Below, piece after piece: positions 9,509 through 17,417 of a stretch of DNA of 64,000 bases. The DNA lies in the NCBI RefSeq assembly GCF_004769525.1, contig NZ_RQFT01000012.1, forward strand, positions 380,001 through 444,000. Reading direction: 5' to 3'. Under the pieces are notes generated by a model. It was not told the DNA's origin and did not search any database. It saw only the letters and a list, made by a program, of their open reading frames with translations. The stretch is from Leptospira bouyouniensis (lineage in GTDB: Bacteria > Spirochaetota > Leptospiria > Leptospirales > Leptospiraceae). Position numbers and translations under genes: made by a program. Within the stretch, counting starts at the first letter, position 1, and each line of letters starts with the position of its first letter.

Positions 9509-10498
9509 ATGGATATAAAAATCGAGAAAGAAAACGGAAAAAGTCGAAGGAATCGAAACCTTCTCTATGGCTTTTATGTAATCCTAATCGTAGTTTTGGT
9601 ATTAGTTATTTTGTTTGTGGGTTTGTGGAAGGCAAGCAATCAGATTTTATTTCCGGCGCTAATTGGAATCAGTAAGGATTTTAAGGAATGTAATGCGGAA
9701 GGTGAAAAAAACTGGGGTAAGAATTGTGGGAATCTTCGAATATCGAACCAATATCATTACCGAGAAATCATGATACCCTCAATCAACGGGTATGATTTAC
9801 CTGGATGGATTGTTGCGACACATGAAAACGGTATTTTAAAGAAAAGAGGTGTCGTTCTTTTTGTGCATGGTGGAGGCGCTGATCGGAGAGAATTTTCTCG
9901 CTTCATTTCATTTTATCTCAAACAAGGTTTTGATACCATTAGTTTTGATCTTTCTTGTCATGGAGAAGCGCCATGTTTATTCCCAGGTTTGACCTTTGGT
10001 AGCAGGGAATTTAGAGATGCTCTTTCGGCTTATCTTTTTGTCGAGAAACAATATAAGAATATTCTAATGATTGGCTCTTCTGTTGGAGCGTCTTCAATTT
10101 TAATATCTCTTCCATTTTTGAAATCTGTGAAGGGTTTGGTTTTAGAAAATCCCATGATTGATTTTAAGAGTTTAATTTTTGATTCTCCAGAATCATCCAA
10201 TTTACCCAACTGGATGATGCAAACACTTTTAGAAATTGTTTCAATTCGTGGTAAGTTTGATTATATGCTTAGTCCCAAAAATTCTTTGCCATTTGTTAAT
10301 GATATACCAATACTCATCATTCATAGTAAAGAAGATTCTGTCGTGAATTACCATCATTCAGAGAAACTCGTTAAACTTTACAAAGGTACAGTAGAATTTT
10401 GGTTTCCTGATTTAGGTTTTCACGGAAAAGTATGGGATTCAAATCAATTGGAATATGAAACAAAAGTGGAAAGTTTCATTCATAAGAATATAAAATGA
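9509..10498 (+). CDS. Membrane-anchored alpha/beta hydrolase
   Basis: I chose the ATG at 9509 because GGAG sits 6 nt before it; a TTG at 9458 or an ATG at 9497 would lengthen it slightly. A basic N-terminus and one transmembrane helix (YGFYVILIVVLVLVILFVGL) anchor a catalytic domain. HGGG (oxyanion region) is followed by GSSVGA, the nucleophile elbow with its central Ser. The likely acid is in SKEDSVV and the His is in GFHGKVW near the end. So it is a serine hydrolase of the abhydrolase superfamily, substrate unknown. Its stop lies 14 nt before the DGPF gene and the sigma factor follows, so the three may form one operon. Confidence 0.8.
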   Translation: MDIKIEKENGKSRRNRNLLYGFYVILIVVLVLVILFVGLWKASNQILFPALIGISKDFKECNAEGEKNWGKNCGNLRISNQYHYREIMIPSINGYDLPGWIVATHENGILKKRGVVLFVHGGGADRREFSRFISFYLKQGFDTISFDLSCHGEAPCLFPGLTFGSREFRDALSAYLFVEKQYKNILMIGSSVGASSILISLPFLKSVKGLVLENPMIDFKSLIFDSPESSNLPNWMMQTLLEIVSIRGKFDYMLSPKNSLPFVNDIPILIIHSKEDSVVNYHHSEKLVKLYKGTVEFWFPDLGFHGKVWDSNQLEYETKVESFIHKNIK

Positions 10499-10512
10499 TG
10501 AAGAGAGAAATA

Positions 10513-10869
10513 ATGGAAGAATACTTAATTTTAATGCGGCTCGATCTACTGACTAAAGAATCTCAACCTTCACCGGAACAATTGCAGGTTTATATGAAAC
10601 AGTATAGGGAATGGGTAAATTTAATTGTAAAACAAAAGAAATTTGTGTCTGGAACAGCCTTGTCTACCGAGGGACGAGTCATCCAACATAAAACACTTGT
10701 GACAGATGGACCATTTGTCGAAACCAAAGAGTCACTAGCTGGTTTTCTCACAATTTTAGCTGAGAGTTTTGAGGAAGCATTGGAATTTGCAAAATTATGC
10801 CCCATTCTGTTAGGTGAAGGGAATAGTGTGGAAATCCGAAAGGTAATGGGGATACATACTGAAGACTAA
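10513..10869 (+). CDS. DGPF/YCII-domain protein, partner of the ECF42 sigma factor
   Basis: About 118 residues from the ATG at 10513 (MEEYLILMRLDL is the usual start of the family). An ATG at 10495, which would overlap the previous stop, is also possible. The family signature TDGPFVETKE is present at about residues 65-75. DGPF proteins are small cytoplasmic dimers of the YCII superfamily. They are typically encoded next to ECF42 sigma factors, as here, where the sigma gene starts 26 nt downstream. Their biochemical role in sigma control is not settled. Confidence 0.9.
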   Translation: MEEYLILMRLDLLTKESQPSPEQLQVYMKQYREWVNLIVKQKKFVSGTALSTEGRVIQHKTLVTDGPFVETKESLAGFLTILAESFEEALEFAKLCPILLGEGNSVEIRKVMGIHTED

Positions 10870-10895
10870 AGGCTGATTTTGATTCAAAAATCTAT

Positions 10896-12128
10896 ATGGA
10901 TAACTTAGATGTTTTACCTCATTTATTTCGATTGGAATATTCCAAAATTGTATCAGTACTCTGCAAACAGTTTGGATTCCATCAGATTGAAACGGCTGAA
11001 GATATTGCAAGTGATACTTTTTTAGCTGCTTCCCAGACATGGGGTATCAATGGGATTCCTGAGAATCCCATTGGTTGGTTATATACAGTAGCAAAAAATA
11101 AGGCTAAAAATTTACTCCAACGAGATTCTCTTTATCAAAAAAAAGTATTACCTCTCTACCAAATAGATCACGATTGTAATGGTTATGATTTCGAATTCGA
11201 TCTATCAGATGAAAATATAAAAGATAGTCAGTTAAGAGTGCTTTTTGCACTTTGTCATCCTTCGATTCCTTTAGAATCTCAAATTTGTTTATCACTTAGG
11301 ATTTTGTGTGGTTTTGGAATTGATGAGATTGCAAAAGCATTTCTTTCAAATGAGGAAACAATAAGAAAACGTTTGTTTCGGGCTAAACAAAAGCTTAGAG
11401 AGTCCAATCTTACGATCGAATTGCCATCCCCCAGTGATTTGAAACATCGATTAACTTCCGTGATTCGGACAATCTATCTAATTTTTAATGAAGGGTACTG
11501 CTCTCATAGCCAAGATAAAATTTTAAGAAAAGATTTTTGTTTGGAGGCAATTCGGCTTTGTACTTTTTTGTTGGAAAGTAAAGACACAAATACACCTGAG
11601 GTGAATGCACTCATCTCCCTGTTTTGTTTTCATATTTCAAGATTTGATGCGAGATTGAATGATGAAGGAGAAATGGTTTTATTTGAAGAGCAGAATCGTT
11701 CATTATGGAACCAAGAATTCATAAAAAAAGGTGAGTATTTTTTTATGCAGTCAAATAAGGATCTGAATATTTCTAAATATCATTTAGAAGCTGCCATCGC
11801 ATATTGGCATACTTTTCCAGAAGATACGACGGAAAAATGGGATACAATTTATACACTTTATTCAGGCCTTATCGAATTTGAAACTTCGGAAATTTTAATA
11901 TTAAATCGTGCGTATGCGTTATTTCGTTTTAAGGGTAGGGAGAGTGCTCTCGAAGAGTTAAAACAATTGAATTTTCAATCAAATCGATATTATTTTTCTT
12001 TATTAGCCGAAATATATTCTGAGTTTGATCCAAAAAAAGCTAAAGAGTATTTTCAAAAAGCATATTCCTTGTCGGATAAACTAAGCGATCGATTGATGAT
12101 TCAAAAAAGAATGAATTCAATTAGGTAA
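10896..12128 (+). CDS. ECF42-type RNA polymerase sigma factor with C-terminal extension
   Basis: 410 residues, about twice the size of an ordinary ECF sigma factor. Region 2 is at about 10-75 (LEYSKIVSVLCKQF, TAEDIASDTFLAAS, GWLYTVAKNKAKNLL), the part that binds the -10 element and core polymerase. Region 4 is at about 115-170 (LCGFGIDEIAKAFLSNEETIRKRLFRAKQKL), which reads the -35. The remaining 240 residues match the helical, TPR-like extension of the ECF42 group (TSVIRTIYLIFNEGY, ALFRFKGRESALEEL). The DGPF gene directly upstream is the hallmark of this group. No anti-sigma factor is nearby, so control probably acts through the extension. Confidence 0.92.
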   Translation: MDNLDVLPHLFRLEYSKIVSVLCKQFGFHQIETAEDIASDTFLAASQTWGINGIPENPIGWLYTVAKNKAKNLLQRDSLYQKKVLPLYQIDHDCNGYDFEFDLSDENIKDSQLRVLFALCHPSIPLESQICLSLRILCGFGIDEIAKAFLSNEETIRKRLFRAKQKLRESNLTIELPSPSDLKHRLTSVIRTIYLIFNEGYCSHSQDKILRKDFCLEAIRLCTFLLESKDTNTPEVNALISLFCFHISRFDARLNDEGEMVLFEEQNRSLWNQEFIKKGEYFFMQSNKDLNISKYHLEAAIAYWHTFPEDTTEKWDTIYTLYSGLIEFETSEILILNRAYALFRFKGRESALEELKQLNFQSNRYYFSLLAEIYSEFDPKKAKEYFQKAYSLSDKLSDRLMIQKRMNSIR

Positions 12129-12373
12129 ACATTTGGAAATACAAATACAATTCAATGGTTCAAATCACGCCATCACTGAATCTAGGATTTTTTCTATTCT
12201 TAAGTGACGAAATAAAGACCTTATATCTTCAATTCATCAAATTTCTTAGTTCGTAACATGATTCTTATTGATTTAGAATATAAAAAATAGGAATTGTTCT
12301 GTGTCTCTATGGATTCTACCATCTCACTATTGAAAAGCAGTTAGATACAAAAGGGAAAAAAACAAAAGGGGAA

Positions 12374-12685
12374 GTGTATGCATTGGAAATCACTGAACCT
12401 TACCGACAAGCTTGGGTTGAATTTAAAACAGAAAAAGGTCAAACCATTCGTTTTTTAGATAAATTGTTTTGGAATCATAGTTTCGAAAAATACAAAAAAG
12501 GACAAAAAGTAGACGTTTTATATGATCCAGAAAATCCAATTCAAACAGCCGTTACCAATGATTTTATTCAACGCACGACAGTATCTTGGTGGCCTGTCAT
12601 TGTTGGTATGATTGTCATCATGGTTGGATTTGTATTCCGTAAAATCATGAAAAGAAAAGCAACGGAACTGGATAAACGATTATAA
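12374..12685 (+). CDS. DUF3592-like membrane protein, probably 5'-damaged
   Basis: The GTG at 12374 gives 103 residues: a beta-rich stretch (WVEFKTEKGQTIRFLDKLFW, then YKKGQKVDVLYDPENPIQTA) and a C-terminal transmembrane helix (WWPVIVGMIVIMVGFVF). YdpxnP and the TM helix are typical of DUF3592. Family members also have an N-terminal helix. Here the frame stays open upstream to 12284 and encodes GIVLCLYGFYHLTIEKQLDT, but with no usable start codon. A run AAAAAA at 12282-12287 separates this from an upstream MILIDLEYKK in another frame. The gene may therefore be frameshifted, or it may start at GTG as a short form. Function unknown. Confidence 0.55.
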   Translation: MYALEITEPYRQAWVEFKTEKGQTIRFLDKLFWNHSFEKYKKGQKVDVLYDPENPIQTAVTNDFIQRTTVSWWPVIVGMIVIMVGFVFRKIMKRKATELDKRL

Positions 12686-13010
12686 GTTTTAATTCGATTT
12701 CCATGATCCTTTTATTTTCGAAGTTGATATCTAACTTCGATTTGAAATCAGAATATTTTGAATTTTGTAATTCCTTTTCATATTCAGGTAATTCCCAATA
12801 AGCGTAGGATTTACACAAATCTTTGGCCGCACTTTCAAGAAAAAATGTGACTTCTAAACGTTCCAATGGTTCATAACTTGTAGAATGGTTCGTATGCGTA
12901 ATTTTTGTTTTTGCCCAAGAATCAGAAATTGATTTAGTAACAAGAATGTATTGATTCTTTGTTAGTTTTTTAGATAAAAATCGGAAACAGATTGTTTGTC
13001 TTAAAAAAAA
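12645..13010 (-). pseudogene. Open frame after arsR with no start codon (gene remnant)
   Basis: Directly after the arsR stop codon, and in the same frame, 121 codons stay open. The product reads like a real protein (SKKLTKNQYILVTKSISDSW, FFLESAAKDLCKSYAYWELP EYEK). There is no ATG or GTG; the only TTG (12866) would leave 73 residues. The 3' end overlaps the convergent DUF3592-like gene by about 40 nt. It is either a remnant whose start has been lost or a piece that was once fused to arsR. I do not recognise the family. Confidence 0.4.
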
Positions 13011-13388
13011 TTACGAATTTATGGGAGGACAACAAATTGCTACCATTTCTTCTAAGTGATTTAAAATGACTTTGAATTTTTGTATCGCCTGGTTTGGATC
13101 CAATTGGTAATATACGTGTTTCCCTTGTTTGTCTCTAATTAAAATTCCAGCTTCTTGTAGTGTAATAAGGTGTCTAGATATTACAGACCGATCTAATGAC
13201 AATCCCTCTGATAGTTCAGAAATATCTGCCTTTCCAAACCGGATGACTTGTTTTAATACTTCGATTCTGCTTGGTTCGGCGAGGGCTGCTAAAAACTTTG
13301 AATCTAGTACTTGGTTCAAAGCATCTATTGCCATTTCTTTCTTTTTATCGGAAACTGTTCGCGATTTTACAGCCATCGGCTCTATCAT
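13011..13388 (-). CDS. ArsR-family transcriptional repressor
   Basis: 125 residues. A winged helix-turn-helix lies at about 30-105 (FLAALAEPSRIEVLKQVIR, ISELSEGLSLDRSVISRHLI then LQEAGILIRDKQGKHVYYQL), as in ArsR/SmtB dimers that leave DNA when they bind a metal or redox signal. The usual ELCVCDL metal site of ArsR is absent (the segment reads KADISELSEG). A Cys pair occurs near the C-terminus (VAICCPPINS) and could be the sensor. It is divergent from a membrane-protein gene; the 108-nt gap carries a perfect palindrome that is its likely operator. Confidence 0.9.
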   Translation of the reverse strand: MIEPMAVKSRTVSDKKKEMAIDALNQVLDSKFLAALAEPSRIEVLKQVIRFGKADISELSEGLSLDRSVISRHLITLQEAGILIRDKQGKHVYYQLDPNQAIQKFKVILNHLEEMVAICCPPINS

Positions 13389-13459
13389 TTTTCCAGAATT
13401 TGACGTAGTCTAGCTTTTTTCATTTTTCCATTGACAACAAAATCCTCGTATTCATTAAG

Positions 13460-13482
13460 TGCATGTAGGTGCATATATGCAT
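13460..13482 (+). promoter_or_regulatory. Probable ArsR operator: three TGCAT units, including a 12-bp palindrome
   Basis: TGCAT occurs at 13460-13464, 13470-13474 and 13478-13482. TGCATATATGCA at 13470-13481 is a perfect palindrome. A TTGACA (-35-like) is at 13431-13436 with ATTAAG 17 nt on, so the repeats fall just downstream of the promoter, where a bound repressor would block it. AGGAG at 13486-13490 serves the ATG at 13497. Binding by the adjacent ArsR protein is inference from position. Confidence 0.6.
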
Positions 13483-13496
13483 TTTAGGAGATAAGT

Positions 13497-14039
13497 ATGA
13501 GTATTTCTGAACTAAGTTTGGTTTTTCTAATCGCTTTTTCAGGTTTGGCTTTTTTTGACGGATTTGTGTTACATCTGTGGAAGTATAAACTTTACTATTA
13601 TGATGATACGTTTTATGAGCACAAATTACATACGGTAAGAGCGGTTTTATTCCCGATCGTACTCATTGGATTATTTTTATTCGAGATCAAAGGTTGGTTG
13701 TATGTTTTGGTTCTAACGATCACAGTGATTGACCTAATCGTACAGGTTTTTGACATGTGGGAAGAGAAGAGAGCCAGAAATCGATTCGGAGGATTGAGTT
13801 CGATAGAATATATTTTACATGTGACGTTGACATCGTTACATACTTCAATGTTAATTCTTTATTTGATTGCAAAACCTTCGGGTTCCTTTACATACAATGG
13901 TTTGGAGATTATTTTAGCAAAAAATTTCCAGTATCTTGTCGTAATAAATCTATTACCAGGGGCCATTTTGGTTGCATTGCTTCATTTAGTGTTATGCCAT
14001 TCCTATTTTAGAAGAGGGATGACTCTTTCTCGGAAGTAG
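13497..14039 (+). CDS. Membrane protein controlled by the divergent ArsR regulator
   Basis: 180 residues with about five transmembrane helices. His residues cluster at the ends of the first helices (FDGFVLHLW, YEHKLHTVR) and later (YILHVTLTSLHTS, LLHLVLCHSYF). Such a pattern suits haem or metal binding within the membrane, though I do not recognise the family. AGGAG lies 6 nt before the ATG. Its placement opposite an ArsR gene suggests induction by a metal or redox signal, with a role in export or detoxification; this is inferred from context only. Confidence 0.7.
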   Translation: MSISELSLVFLIAFSGLAFFDGFVLHLWKYKLYYYDDTFYEHKLHTVRAVLFPIVLIGLFLFEIKGWLYVLVLTITVIDLIVQVFDMWEEKRARNRFGGLSSIEYILHVTLTSLHTSMLILYLIAKPSGSFTYNGLEIILAKNFQYLVVINLLPGAILVALLHLVLCHSYFRRGMTLSRK

Positions 14040-14511
14040 AATCTGATTTTGGACCCAAAATATAAGAAAAATAGATTGTTAAAGATTATTTATCGTATCA
14101 TTCATATATACAAATATTGTATTATTGTAAAATATACATATGAATTGTATGGGAACATAGACTGTTTGACTGTAAATTTGAATCAGTAATACTCTTGCCA
14201 TCGAGTGGTTGGGCAGATCGTTATGCAAATTTGGTGGTTAAGCTCGTAATAGTAGAATCAGTTCGATTGAGTACCTTCTAAATGGAAAAAATTTGGTGGA
14301 GATGAAACAAATTAATATTTGGGTGCTTTGATGGAATAAGGAAACAATAGAATTTAAAATTTGAAAGTGTTCGAGTTTTTCATTTGTTATAGAAAGGATA
14401 AAATCGCAATCCATCTAAGGGATTTTTTCATGGAAACTTTTGACAATGAGTAACCTATGATTGGGAATGGACAGTATGTAATGTTGGAAAAGATGATATC
14501 GAAATTTGCGA
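14040..14511. other. Intergenic region with no intact gene
   Basis: About 470 nt between a plus-strand gene and the terminator of a minus-strand lipoprotein gene. A frame near 14180-14280 reads ESVILLPSSGWADRYANLVV before a stop but has no start codon or binding site; it may be a remnant. Nothing else is recognisable. Confidence 0.45.
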
Positions 14512-14551
14512 AAAAATCCATCAAATTGAGTGTTTGATTTGATGGATTTTT
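14512..14551 (-). terminator. Intrinsic terminator, 15-bp perfect stem
   Basis: AAAAATCCATCAAAT (14512-14526) pairs perfectly with ATTTGATGGATTTTT (14537-14551) around a 10-nt loop. The A/T runs at the stem ends would give a U tract on either strand. It lies 57 nt beyond the stop of the minus-strand lipoprotein gene at 14609, which it probably terminates. Confidence 0.75.
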
Positions 14552-14608
14552 GTCATTGGCAATGTACTTCGACATTTCGCATAAAAAGTATCAAACGAAA
14601 GTGATTCT

Positions 14609-15013
14609 TTAAGGTAAACCAAGAACAGGAGCTGGTCTGATGTCGCAACTTAAACCTACAGTCACGAAGTTTTCTAATATTAATCCAAGGGCATAAATAT
14701 TAGTCACACATTTTTCGACTCCATCCTTTAGATAATACTTGTCCTCTTCGATTCCTGCGGCTATCGGCACTAAAAGTCCATTTAACAAACTGGCAAGCAA
14801 AGTAGCCGAAGATATAGTAGACGAAGAAGTGGAAGAACCGGCAACTGACCGGATATAGATTGTGTCAATTTGTGAAGCTGCATCCACAAGTTTTTTGATT
14901 GCTTCTTTTCCTGTAATGTTTTTCGAGCTCAGGCCACCTATCACGGGTTGGTTGCAATTGAGAGACATTCCAAGGAAAATAGTTAGGATTAAAAAAGAGA
15001 TGATGTTTTTCAT
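14609..15013 (-). CDS. Small Leptospira lipoprotein
   Basis: 134 residues from the ATG at 15013 (an ATG 36 nt upstream would only add a non-signal leader). Lipoprotein signal MKNIISFLILTIFLGMSLNC. The mature part has a helical Ala/Ser-rich middle and a C-terminal KYYLKDGVEKC...VGLSCDIRP. The YY...C pattern resembles a Leptospira-only lipoprotein family (recalled as TIGR04452; unverified). The two C-terminal Cys may form a disulphide. Function unknown; monocistronic, with a strong terminator behind it. Confidence 0.7.
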   Translation of the reverse strand: MKNIISFLILTIFLGMSLNCNQPVIGGLSSKNITGKEAIKKLVDAASQIDTIYIRSVAGSSTSSSTISSATLLASLLNGLLVPIAAGIEEDKYYLKDGVEKCVTNIYALGLILENFVTVGLSCDIRPAPVLGLP

Positions 15014-15305
15014 ATAGAGTAAATTCGAATATTTGAATAAAAATGTCAAAGTAAAAATTCCACCAAATACGAGTCATATGATAAAAAAACTGATGTTCAC
15101 TGCATATATCTATTTTCTGGATAGATTATTGGTAAAGAATAAATGAAACGTAACTAGGTTTTAAAGCTTTGTTACATATCATACATCACTTAAACAATAA
15201 GATTGGTTTTCCTAACGATTGGAAATGGTATTGTTGGAATAAACGTGTTCCTCTCTTTATATGGTATTCCCCAAGGAAGACGTAGAAGGAATCATTTTTG
15301 CCCTT

Positions 15306-15851
15306 CTAATCTTGTCTTAGCTTAACATTCGGATCACCTGATATGAGTTCTAAGGAATAGATATTCTGGATTTGCCAAGACGGAATAAAGTTTTGGGAAT
15401 ATGATAAGGTATAATTTTCTTCAGTAGCACTTGTCGTCGTTGGCGTGATTGTTGCAAAACTTACGCCAGATGAATTACACCTGGAGTTTTCTTTGTATGT
15501 AACAGTTGTTCCTGTTTGTTTTGTGATTTTAAATGTATAGTTTCTAATCTCTTCTTGAGGTTTTGCATTATCCAAGTAATGGTAATGAAAATAGTAAGGT
15601 TGACCAAATGTTAAAGTAATGGGATAATCTGTATTTTTCCGAAGGATTTGACTTGGTTTCGGACAGTAATTTGCAGTTTGTATTTGGTTTAATAGTAACA
15701 TATATGAAAATACAAAGTTATTTGAAAAATTATTTCCATCTGTGCTGGTATCCTTTTTATCCGGCACTGGTAAGATGCAAGTTAAGGAAAGAAATAGAGA
15801 TAGGAAAATAAAAACAGTTGTATGCAGATTGTTTGTTTTGATCAAATTCAT
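15306..15851 (-). CDS. Lipoprotein, downstream copy of a tandem pair
   Basis: 181 residues, lipoprotein signal ending LSLFLSLTC. The mature protein shares ordered blocks with its upstream neighbour: SQILRKNTDYPITL, YTFKITKQTGTTV, then a single Cys, TSATEENYTLS and LISGDPNVKLRQ at the very end. The region has a beta-rich look, like a PPC or jelly-roll domain in which a secreted protein's sugar- or peptide-binding face sits (inference). It starts 5 nt after the stop of the neighbouring copy, so the two are co-transcribed. No known family recognised. Confidence 0.75.
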   Translation of the reverse strand: MNLIKTNNLHTTVFIFLSLFLSLTCILPVPDKKDTSTDGNNFSNNFVFSYMLLLNQIQTANYCPKPSQILRKNTDYPITLTFGQPYYFHYHYLDNAKPQEEIRNYTFKITKQTGTTVTYKENSRCNSSGVSFATITPTTTSATEENYTLSYSQNFIPSWQIQNIYSLELISGDPNVKLRQD

Positions 15852-15856
15852 AATGT

Positions 15857-16411
15857 TTAATATTGCCTAATGATGAGATTGGGATTTCCAGACAGGATTT
15901 CGAGATAGTAGCCGTTTTCTGAGGCTCCAAAAGTCGAATATGATTCAAAATCAGATTTGTACAAACGATAGGTGTCTTCAGTTGCAGACGTTGCTATTGG
16001 TAATCGTTTGTAAGCGGAATCGGCATAGGTAAGGCAATTGTTATTGGTATAAAACTGCACTGCAGTTCCGGATTGCTTTGTGATTTTAAAAAAATAATCA
16101 GTCACCCCTGACTGTGCTTTATAATCTTCGTATGAAAAACGAAACCATGATTTTTCATTTGGTTTTAATTCGATTGTATGGTTTGTGTTTTTCCGCAAAA
16201 CCAATTTTGGGTTTTTGCAAGAATTGGAATAGTATTCATTTGCAAAATTGATCACAAAAAGTTGGACGAGCGGATCGTTTGGTACTTCTTTTTGGTACGA
16301 ACAATTAGAATAGAAACTCAATCCAAAACAAAACAACAAGATCGTATACTTGGAACGATTAACAAGATTATATTTGGATAGAATGTAAAATTGATTTAGG
16401 TCAATCCTCAC
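15857..16411 (-). CDS. Lipoprotein, upstream copy of a tandem pair
   Basis: 184 residues from a GTG at 16411, preferred over the ATG at 16420 because AAGGGG lies 10 nt before the GTG but only 1 nt before the ATG. The signal is long and ends LSFYSNC. The mature part is homologous to the next gene: LVLRKNTNHTIEL, YFFKITKQSGTAV, TSATEDTYRLY, and EILSGNPNLIIRQ at the C-terminus. The start overlaps the stop of the lipoprotein gene upstream, so four lipoprotein genes (17058 to 15306) form one tightly packed operon. Confidence 0.75.
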   Translation of the reverse strand: MRIDLNQFYILSKYNLVNRSKYTILLFCFGLSFYSNCSYQKEVPNDPLVQLFVINFANEYYSNSCKNPKLVLRKNTNHTIELKPNEKSWFRFSYEDYKAQSGVTDYFFKITKQSGTAVQFYTNNNCLTYADSAYKRLPIATSATEDTYRLYKSDFESYSTFGASENGYYLEILSGNPNLIIRQY

Positions 16412-16709
16412 TTGTCGCATACCCCTTAACGATTGTGCAACGGTTGATTGGAGAAAACATATAATGTATATCTATGATTTCTGGATTTTTGATCGCTTTT
16501 TTCCCGGGAGCTTTTGAGAGAGCATCGGTGACGGCATCATATAAATCTGGGTAAAATGGGTTAAAAAAATAACGACAACTTTTTCCTTCCACAAAAACAT
16601 CCTCACTCATAACAGTGCGAGGAGTGAGTTCAATACGGTTGTATCTCCCCCAATTTTGACAATGGGATAGTAGGAGCAATATTCCTAGGAATAAGAGTTT
16701 CTTTACCAT
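16401..16709 (-). CDS. Small lipoprotein
   Basis: 102 residues; lipoprotein signal MVKKLLFLGILLLLSHC. The mature part has SCRYFF..., a helical DAVTDALSKAPGKKA and a C-terminal beta-like NRCTIVKGYA. Two Cys besides the lipidated one may pair. The DA(V)xxAL then C-x-x-V-x-G order is shared with several small Leptospira lipoproteins and more loosely with its upstream neighbour. Function unknown. It is third from the end of the four-gene lipoprotein operon. Confidence 0.7.
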   Translation of the reverse strand: MVKKLLFLGILLLLSHCQNWGRYNRIELTPRTVMSEDVFVEGKSCRYFFNPFYPDLYDAVTDALSKAPGKKAIKNPEIIDIHYMFSPINRCTIVKGYATSED

Positions 16710-16713
16710 GCGT

Positions 16714-17058
16714 TTACTTCGTGTCATAATAAATATTGATACACTGAGCAATTAGATAATCTTTGCTAATTTCTATCTCGATATCATCAAACCTACTTTT
16801 TTTCGTTTTGATTTCAAATTGGTTGAGAGCATTCTCTAGGATACGGGGATAAATCCCGACACAATGTTGGAATTTGTTGGTGCGGGCGTGCGGTTTGTCT
16901 GATCGTTTGGGTTCAATGTAACCGATATTGGTTGCTAATTTGCTAGTCATACATGACGAGAATAATAAAGACAATATAAGTATAAAAAAGAAAAGAATCC
17001 GTTTATGTTTATATTCTGAAATTGTATGATAAAGATTTATTTCAAAATTCTGATGCAT
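16714..17058 (-). CDS. Small lipoprotein, first gene of the lipoprotein operon
   Basis: 114 residues; the signal has a long basic N-region (SEYKHKRILFFFILILSLLF then SSC). The mature part contains PHARTNKFQHCVGIYPRILE NALNQFEIK, a charged middle and YLIAQCINIYYD at the end, again with two Cys that could pair. It stops 4 nt before the next gene. It shares the overall plan (N-terminal Cys, a helix with xALxxx, C-terminal Cys strand) with that gene, suggesting an old duplication. Function unknown. Confidence 0.65.
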   Translation of the reverse strand: MHQNFEINLYHTISEYKHKRILFFFILILSLLFSSCMTSKLATNIGYIEPKRSDKPHARTNKFQHCVGIYPRILENALNQFEIKTKKSRFDDIEIEISKDYLIAQCINIYYDTK

Positions 17059-17176
17059 TTTATATGATTGATATAATTTTTTTATCTATTTTGGAACCAC
17101 AAATAACAAAAGTTCGATTCTTAGTTTGGTATATTCTTTGAATTTAAAATTTTGTCATTCGGAAATCAGAGAGTAA

Positions 17177-17389
17177 GAGAAAATAGTTTATTTTTTCCGC
17201 TCATTACGTTCTGAAATCGAGTTAAAACCGTTCTTTCTGGTTTGGATTCATGGAGGAAGTCCATCTGATAGATTAGGATACGATTTAGAGGGAGTGATTC
17301 ATACCGAAAACTTCGGACCTATTTCATTTTTTCTTGGGAACTATCAATTTTGGAAATTTCTTTCATTTGACAAAATTGGAATCTTGTAG
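17177..17389 (+). pseudogene. Protein-like open frame without start (possible hydrolase remnant)
   Basis: Seventy open codons between stops at 17174 and 17387, with no ATG, GTG or TTG at the front. The product reads FFLVWIHGGSPSDRLGYDLE followed by NFGPISFFLGNYQFWKFL. IHGG recalls the oxyanion segment of alpha/beta hydrolases, but the fragment is too short to be sure. The rest of this 359-nt gap (17059-17417) carries nothing else I can name. Confidence 0.3.
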
Positions 17390-17417
17390 GAACCATTGCT
17401 ATATTTGGGGAAACAAT

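Noticed and set aside
14387..14575. Small minus-strand frame of 62 codons
   Set aside because: It contains the terminator hairpin at 14512-14551 and has no recognisable product.
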